Assembly (NCBI RefSeq): GCF_019331735.1
Contig: NZ_JAHBBH010000027.1
Location: 1 to 33,688 of the forward strand
Direction of reading: 5' to 3'
Length of the DNA: 33,688 nucleotides
Source of the DNA: Bifidobacterium miconis
Lineage (GTDB): Bacteria; Actinomycetota; Actinomycetes; Actinomycetales; Bifidobacteriaceae
Made by a program: the position numbers and the translations under genes. Below, piece by piece: positions 29,055 to 33,688 of the stretch (position 1 is its first letter; each line of letters opens with the position of its first letter). The notes under the pieces were generated by a model. That model searched no databases and was not told the DNA's origin. It was given only the letters and a program-made list of their open reading frames with translations.

Positions 29055-32000
29055 ATGCGTTACATGGTCTTCGACCGCTGGGGCAATCCGCTCGGCGATC
29101 TGCCTTACGTCATCAAAGCCGTCCGCACCCGCGCCACCGACGGTATCGACACGTTGGACGTCACCACCATCGGCGAGATCAACAAGGACGAGCGCATCGT
29201 TTTCAAGGACAGCATGGGCCGTTGGACGGAATACGTGTGCCAGTCCACCCAGACCACGAGAGCTGCCGGCATGCCGGTCACCGTCGCCTACTGCGCGGGC
29301 AGCATCGCGGAACTGTCCCGCACCTACATCGAGGACAAGCGCAACCGCAATACGAACGCGAAAGCCTGCCTCGCCAAAGCATTGGAAGACACGCGGTGGA
29401 CCGTCGGCACTGTCGAAACCGGCACTCTCATCGGCATGGCAGACCTCGCGTTCTACCACTGCTCCGTGCTCGACGCCATCCAGAAGATCACCGAAACCTA
29501 CGGGCTGGAGACCCTGGTCGAATACCAGCCCGACCCGGCCGGCAACCGGATCGACCAACGCATCATCCACCTCGTCGAACACCGAGGCCAAACCCAGTCT
29601 ACGAAACGTTTCGAGTACGGCAAAGACCTCACCCAGATCAAACGCGAAATCAATGCGGACGACGTCATTACCCGCCTCTACGGGTACGGCAAGGGCGTCG
29701 AACAGACCAACGACCAAGGCGAAGCCACCGGCGGCTACGGCCGCAAAATCACGTTCAGCGACGTCAACAACGGCAAACCTTACGTGCAGGACGATAACGC
29801 CCTCGCCGACTGGGGCATCGTGGGAGCCGACGGCGCCAAACGTCACAGCGAGGCCAGCGTGGACTTCCCCAACTGCGAGGATCCCAAAGAGCTTCTCGTC
29901 CTTACCAAGGCCGAACTCAGGAAACGCGCCACGCCGACCGTCAGTTACACGGCCGACGTGACGACGCTCGGCCAAGCCGGCTACGACGCGGAAGGCACGG
30001 ACGTCGGCGACGGCGTGCAGATCATCGACACGAGCTTCACCCAGCCACTGCGTCTCGAGGGCCGCGTCCTCCAAATCGAGGAAGACCTCGCCGGCAGTCT
30101 GACGGACACCAAGATCACCCTCGGCAACATCCGGCAATCCTACACGCAGCGCATGGCCGCCCAACAGCAGGCGCTCGACAAGCTCGTGTCCAGCAGTGGC
30201 GCCTGGAACAGCGCCGCGGCCGGCAGCGGACCGTACATCGGCGATCTGATCAACCGCGTCAACGAGATCATGAACGCGACCGGCGGCTACACGTACCTCG
30301 TGCCCGGCCAGGGCATCTACGTGTACGACAAGCCACGCGACCAGAATCCGACGCAGTGCATTCAGATCGGCGGCGGTTATTGGAGGATCGCCGACAGCAA
30401 GAAGGCGAACGGAGACTGGGACTTCCGAAGCCTCGCCAGCGGCAAGGGCATCTTCGCGGACACGTTGTTCACCGGTCGTCTCGCGGATGCGGCCGGCCTG
30501 AACTACATCGATCTGGACACCGGCGAGGTCAGCTTCGCGGCTCGGGCGCTGGTCGGCGGCAAAACCGTGCAGCAGTACGCGGACCAAACGCTTTCGGATG
30601 CGAACTCGTACGCCGAGACCAAGGCGTCGGACGCGCTGGCCGCGGCCAAGGCCCAGTCCAAGTCGGACAGTGACGCGGCGAAGGCGGCGGCCCAGGCGTA
30701 CGTGGACGCGTTGGACGAGTCTCTGGGCCAACGCAGCATTTTCGACCGGTTGACGAACAACGGGGCCACGCAGGGCATCTACCTACAGGGCGGACTGCTC
30801 TACCTCAACGCCACGTACATGAAGACCGGCGTATTGGATGCGGCGCTCGTGAAAACCGGCCGGCTGACGGATAAGAAGGGCCTGAACTACATCGACCTAG
30901 ATACCGGCGAGATCGGCTTGTCCTCGCAAACCTCGATCGGCGAGGACACGACGCTGGGCGACCTGTCCACAAAAAGCTACGCCGAGCAGCTCAAGCAGGA
31001 AGCACAAGAGTGGGCGCAGGACCAAGCCGCGGCCGGCGACAAGGCCACGCTGGACAGCGCGAAGGCCGACGCGACCGCGAAGGCCGATCAGGCTGAGGCG
31101 AACGCGAACGCCCACTCGGACGCGGCTGACAAGACAACCCTCGCATCCTCGAAGTCCTACTCGGACGACGGGGACAAAACCACGCTGGCTGCGGCGAAGG
31201 CGTTCGCCACAGACGAGTCGAAAAGTGCAGTCGACACGTTCGAGGGCGAGCTTACCCAAACCTATATCTTCAACAAACTCACGAACAACGGTCAGTCGCA
31301 GGGCATCTACCTGACCGGCGGCAACCTGTACATCAACGCGACCTACATCGACACCGGGATCCTCAAGGGCGGGAACACATATTTCAACCTCGACACCGGC
31401 AAACTGTACATGCAGGACGGCGAAATCGTCAGTTCCACGATCCGCACGTCGAAGATCATTGGCGCGTCCCAGGACTCGTATTTCATGAGCGAGGACGGGG
31501 ACACGTGGCTGAAATTCGGCCAGTACACGTCGATCCGCAACGAGATCAGCAGCAGCGACGCGTTCGGTCTGCAGGCCAAAAGCCAGAACGCCGCATTGCA
31601 GCTGGCGAAGAACTACATGCAGCTGCTCGTCGAGGCGAGCGGGAACTCCAGTCGCGTGGACATGAACGCGAACTACGCCGCACTGGTCAGCCAAGGGCAT
31701 CGAGTCCAGTTGACGAGCGGGGCCACGAACCTGTATCACAGCGGCGACTCGTACGTCAACCTGACCGACTCGCGGATCGACCTGTACATCAGTGACGGAG
31801 CCGGGTCCGGCAGCCGGATGGTCGCGAAAAGCGCCGACAGCCTCCAGCTGATGAGCTACGCGCAGGACGTGCGGTTGGATTTGAACGACCGGTACGTGGC
31901 CATGGTCGCCGGCAGCTACTACGTCATGGTCCACAAAACCGCCGGCGTGAACACGGTCACCAGAACCGCCGCGGCCAGTCAGGCCAGCACGGCCGTTCTG

Positions 32001-32243
32001 GAATCACGCATGGTCGCGCTGGCGGCCGACAATGTGGATCTGGATTCGCCCGACGCGTACGACGCCGCGCCGGCCGGCATCGAGGAGCTGAACACGGGAC
32101 AGTTGCACGACGTGCTCCGCCTCCTCGCCGACGGGGACACCGAGGGGGCGAAAGCTCTGCTCGACCGGTACGAAAGCGAGCAGAGGATATGGACCCAGAA
32201 GGACTACGACCAGGCCAACATGCCAACACCAGCCATCCAATAG
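29055..32243 (+). CDS. Tail-associated protein (Tal), prophage-tail family, with repeats
   Basis: 1062 aa. Residues 1-390 are the conserved Tal base (MVFDRWGNPLGDLPYVIKAV, LVEYQPDPAGNRIDQRIIHL, KREINADDVITRLYGYGKGV). The remaining part contains repeated modules LNYIDLDTGEVSFAA / LNYIDLDTGEIGLSS and LTNNGATQGIYLQGG / LTNNGQSQGIYLTGG separated by Ala/Lys/Asp-rich helices, followed by a shaft. Similar long baseplate proteins carry the tail tip and bind other fibres. An AGGAG site precedes the ATG. No peptidase motif seen. Confidence 0.85.
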   Translation: MRYMVFDRWGNPLGDLPYVIKAVRTRATDGIDTLDVTTIGEINKDERIVFKDSMGRWTEYVCQSTQTTRAAGMPVTVAYCAGSIAELSRTYIEDKRNRNTNAKACLAKALEDTRWTVGTVETGTLIGMADLAFYHCSVLDAIQKITETYGLETLVEYQPDPAGNRIDQRIIHLVEHRGQTQSTKRFEYGKDLTQIKREINADDVITRLYGYGKGVEQTNDQGEATGGYGRKITFSDVNNGKPYVQDDNALADWGIVGADGAKRHSEASVDFPNCEDPKELLVLTKAELRKRATPTVSYTADVTTLGQAGYDAEGTDVGDGVQIIDTSFTQPLRLEGRVLQIEEDLAGSLTDTKITLGNIRQSYTQRMAAQQQALDKLVSSSGAWNSAAAGSGPYIGDLINRVNEIMNATGGYTYLVPGQGIYVYDKPRDQNPTQCIQIGGGYWRIADSKKANGDWDFRSLASGKGIFADTLFTGRLADAAGLNYIDLDTGEVSFAARALVGGKTVQQYADQTLSDANSYAETKASDALAAAKAQSKSDSDAAKAAAQAYVDALDESLGQRSIFDRLTNNGATQGIYLQGGLLYLNATYMKTGVLDAALVKTGRLTDKKGLNYIDLDTGEIGLSSQTSIGEDTTLGDLSTKSYAEQLKQEAQEWAQDQAAAGDKATLDSAKADATAKADQAEANANAHSDAADKTTLASSKSYSDDGDKTTLAAAKAFATDESKSAVDTFEGELTQTYIFNKLTNNGQSQGIYLTGGNLYINATYIDTGILKGGNTYFNLDTGKLYMQDGEIVSSTIRTSKIIGASQDSYFMSEDGDTWLKFGQYTSIRNEISSSDAFGLQAKSQNAALQLAKNYMQLLVEASGNSSRVDMNANYAALVSQGHRVQLTSGATNLYHSGDSYVNLTDSRIDLYISDGAGSGSRMVAKSADSLQLMSYAQDVRLDLNDRYVAMVAGSYYVMVHKTAGVNTVTRTAAASQASTAVLESRMVALAADNVDLDSPDAYDAAPAGIEELNTGQLHDVLRLLADGDTEGAKALLDRYESEQRIWTQKDYDQANMPTPAIQ

Positions 32244-32259
32244 GAAAGGAGTACTCATT

Positions 32260-32418
32260 GTGGACATTGATCCGAACAAGCTCATCGACAAGCTCAAACT
32301 GATGCTGGCCGACGCGAACCTGCAGATCGCCGTCCTGCAGACCGCCACAGACCAGCTGCGAGCGGAGAACGAGCGGTTGAAGCACGGAACGGAGACTGCC
32401 GATGGCGAGTCTCGATGA
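32260..32418 (+). CDS. 52-aa coiled-coil protein
   Basis: GTG 32260 to TGA 32416-32418, preceded by GGAAAGGAG. Leu-zipper heptads (KLIDKLKLMLADANLQIAVL; TDQLRAENERLKH) predict a short coiled coil. Its end overlaps the next gene by 17 bp. The position suggests a small baseplate or trimerisation factor. Confidence 0.7.
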   Translation: MDIDPNKLIDKLKLMLADANLQIAVLQTATDQLRAENERLKHGTETADGESR

Positions 32419-33652
32419 ATACCGCACCATCGACCTGACGCTCGACAGCGCGAACGACTGGCTGCCCAGCATCCGGTTGAACGCTGGAGACGAGCAGGGC
32501 AGGAAGCTGCGCGTCGCGGTCACCGACCAGGGCGTGCCGGTACCGGCCACCGGGCTCACCGCGTCACTCCAATACAATCTCAACCCCGGCACCGATCTCG
32601 GGTTCGAGGAACCCATGACCGCGGTCAGCGGCGCCGACACGGCCACGTTCGAAGTCGCGGTGCCGCGTCGCGCCCTGTCGAAGGTCGGTCGGGTCGCGAT
32701 GGGCGTGCGCATCGCCAAAGGCCCGACGGCGGTCATGACGCGCACGTTCGACGCGTTGGTGGAGCGCGCGGTCTACGATCCGTCGTCTCCGGACGCTCAG
32801 GACAAGCTCGACGACATTCGCGAGGCGATCGACGATCTGCACGCGAGCATCGACCGGGCCAACCGGCTCGCCGACAGCGTGCAGATCACGATCGGCACCG
32901 TCAGCACCCTGGACCCGGCCGCCAAGGCCACGGCCACGCTCACGAGCGGCTGGCCGAAGACCCTGAACCTAGGCCTGCCCAAGGGACACGACGGCGCGAA
33001 CGCCGACGCGAACGGCGGCGTGGTCGTCCAAGACACGACGCCGGACAAGCCCGTCCGCGGCCAAATCTGGATGAAAACCAACGACGCGAACACGCAGATC
33101 GTGGACATCCAACGCTACGACGGATCCAAGTGGACGCCGTACGTGGTCAACACGGACCGCCGGCAGGTGTTCAGCGTGCCCGTCGGCGACAAGGGCCGCG
33201 CATGGTTCGACCGGCGCGGATACGAGGTCGACTGCTGGGTCACGTTCGAACCGTTCACCACCGCATCGATCTCGTCCGCCGCACTGGATCGGCTGCTCGC
33301 CCCGCAGATGCCCGGCGTGTTCCCGACCGTGACCGTCGGCCCGGCCCTGTCGGTGCCGATCGGCGTTTCGATGCCCGCATTGGACGCGACCGCGATCGGC
33401 CCGCAGATGATGCTCCAAATCGCAGACAAGCTCGTCCTCACGAGAGTCGACTCGAAGACCGCGATGCCCGCTTTGGCGAGCGGGCGCTTGTACTACATGC
33501 ACATCCGGTATCGGGCCACCAACGAAATGACCGAAAGCAAGCCGGTCTACTTCACCCAGCTCACCGCCAGCTCATCCGCTGCAGCAAGCACTGCGGGTCG
33601 GTGTCCAGATTCTCGATATCCACGGTTGATCTCCTTTCAGTCCATGATGTAG
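32402..33652 (+). CDS. BppU-type baseplate protein with recombined C-terminus
   Basis: 416 aa. The first 140 residues (MASLDEYRTIDLTLDSANDW; LNAGDEQGRKLRVAVTDQGV; FEVAVPRRALSKVGRVAMGV) fit the BppU N-terminal domain of phage baseplate proteins; after that a linker and a receptor-binding-like domain (VVVQDTTPDKPVRGQIWMKT; WTPYVVNTDRRQ). From about base 33575 the frame loses its character (TAGRCPDSRYPRLIS), and opposite-strand signals begin. Normal protein ends are thus cut by an inversion. Confidence 0.75.
   Translation: MASLDEYRTIDLTLDSANDWLPSIRLNAGDEQGRKLRVAVTDQGVPVPATGLTASLQYNLNPGTDLGFEEPMTAVSGADTATFEVAVPRRALSKVGRVAMGVRIAKGPTAVMTRTFDALVERAVYDPSSPDAQDKLDDIREAIDDLHASIDRANRLADSVQITIGTVSTLDPAAKATATLTSGWPKTLNLGLPKGHDGANADANGGVVVQDTTPDKPVRGQIWMKTNDANTQIVDIQRYDGSKWTPYVVNTDRRQVFSVPVGDKGRAWFDRRGYEVDCWVTFEPFTTASISSAALDRLLAPQMPGVFPTVTVGPALSVPIGVSMPALDATAIGPQMMLQIADKLVLTRVDSKTAMPALASGRLYYMHIRYRATNEMTESKPVYFTQLTASSSAAASTAGRCPDSRYPRLISFQSMM
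33561..33623 (-). pseudogene. Truncated leftward ORF start within the putative invertible segment
   Basis: On the minus strand AAGGAGA stands 6 nt before GTG 33623, which opens VDIENLDTDPQCLLQRMSWR and then meets a stop at 33561-33563. A good ribosome site with a peptide that ends abruptly at the junction is what an inverted gene start cut at a recombination point would look like. Confidence 0.5.
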
Positions 33653-33688
33653 AGGACGCTCGGGCTGTTGTTTTCGGGGCCGGTGGCG
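33637..33688 (-). CDS. C-terminal end of a leftward tail-fibre-like gene (partial)
   Basis: Reading leftward from the window edge, ATGPENNSPSVLYIMD then TGA (33637-33639). The short peptide is consistent with the end of a receptor-binding gene that faces the opposite way to the BppU gene. It is followed by the ribosome site and GTG of the ORF at 33623, so two tandem leftward genes enter here. Confidence 0.5.
   Translation of the reverse strand, partial: ATGPENNSPSVLYIMD

Noticed and set aside
26815..30731. Very long minus-strand open frames over tape measure and Tal (26815-28533, 29040-30731)
   Set aside because: Low-complexity Arg/His/Asp/Val composition mirroring repeated sense codons; no start signals.

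Overview
The window is most of a temperate siphovirus genome, read as an integrated prophage of a high-GC Gram-positive host. Bifidobacterium is the best guess. The grounds are about 60% G+C by eye, strong GGAGG ribosome sites, dense ATGA/GTGA gene overlaps, and a tail with Dit, Tal and BppU-type proteins ending in what looks like an invertible receptor-binding cassette. The host name is inference. No integrase, lysis gene or chromosomal flank is visible, so the window starts inside the lysogeny module and stops inside the tail-fibre region.

Layout. (1) 1-1084: immunity module. A leftward repressor with an Abi-type gene behind it faces a rightward Cro-like regulator across three matching operators, two of which sit on the start codons. 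(2) 1081-3495: small early genes running right, with two leftward genes (1166-1939, 2640-2837) antisense to them. (3) 3496-11013: replication and early accessory operon. It holds a structured leader, SSB, a winged-helix replication initiator that carries iteron-like repeats (probable origin), an HNH nuclease, an oligoribonuclease-like exonuclease broken by an amber codon, a DUF3310 protein, several small zinc-ribbon or unknown proteins, a lipoprotein, and a zinc-ribbon/HTH protein that is a candidate late regulator. (4) 11014-13595: accessory islands. These are a terminator followed by a PBECR4-like nuclease-toxin gene, a promoter plus tRNA-Gly(CCC), a zinc-protein/two-TM membrane protein pair, and a leftward operon of two tiny membrane proteins and an HTH protein with a near-consensus promoter. 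(5) 13596-20570: packaging and head start: HNH, small and large terminase, SPP1-type portal, a MuF protein fused to an apparent ADP-ribosyltransferase, an inserted cassette between two nearly identical terminators, and scaffold. (6) 20608-24048: major capsid, collagen-like head fibre, connector genes (one with a frameshift), tail terminator and tail tube. (7) 24163-33688: tail chaperones joined by a -1 frameshift, tape measure, Dit, Tal, a small coiled-coil protein and a BppU-like protein whose 3' end runs into DNA that reads in the opposite direction.

How it works together: the repressor/Cro switch controls lysogeny. The early operon supplies DNA-binding and replication proteins acting at the in-gene iterons. 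The HNH, TerS and TerL genes package DNA, probably by a cos mechanism, into a portal-capsid shell. The MuF-ART protein may be injected as an effector. The tail proteins build a long flexible tail whose adhesin is likely switched by DNA inversion. Cargo genes (Abi, PBECR4-like, lipoprotein, small membrane proteins, the zinc/2TM pair) are the best candidates for lysogen phenotypes such as superinfection exclusion.
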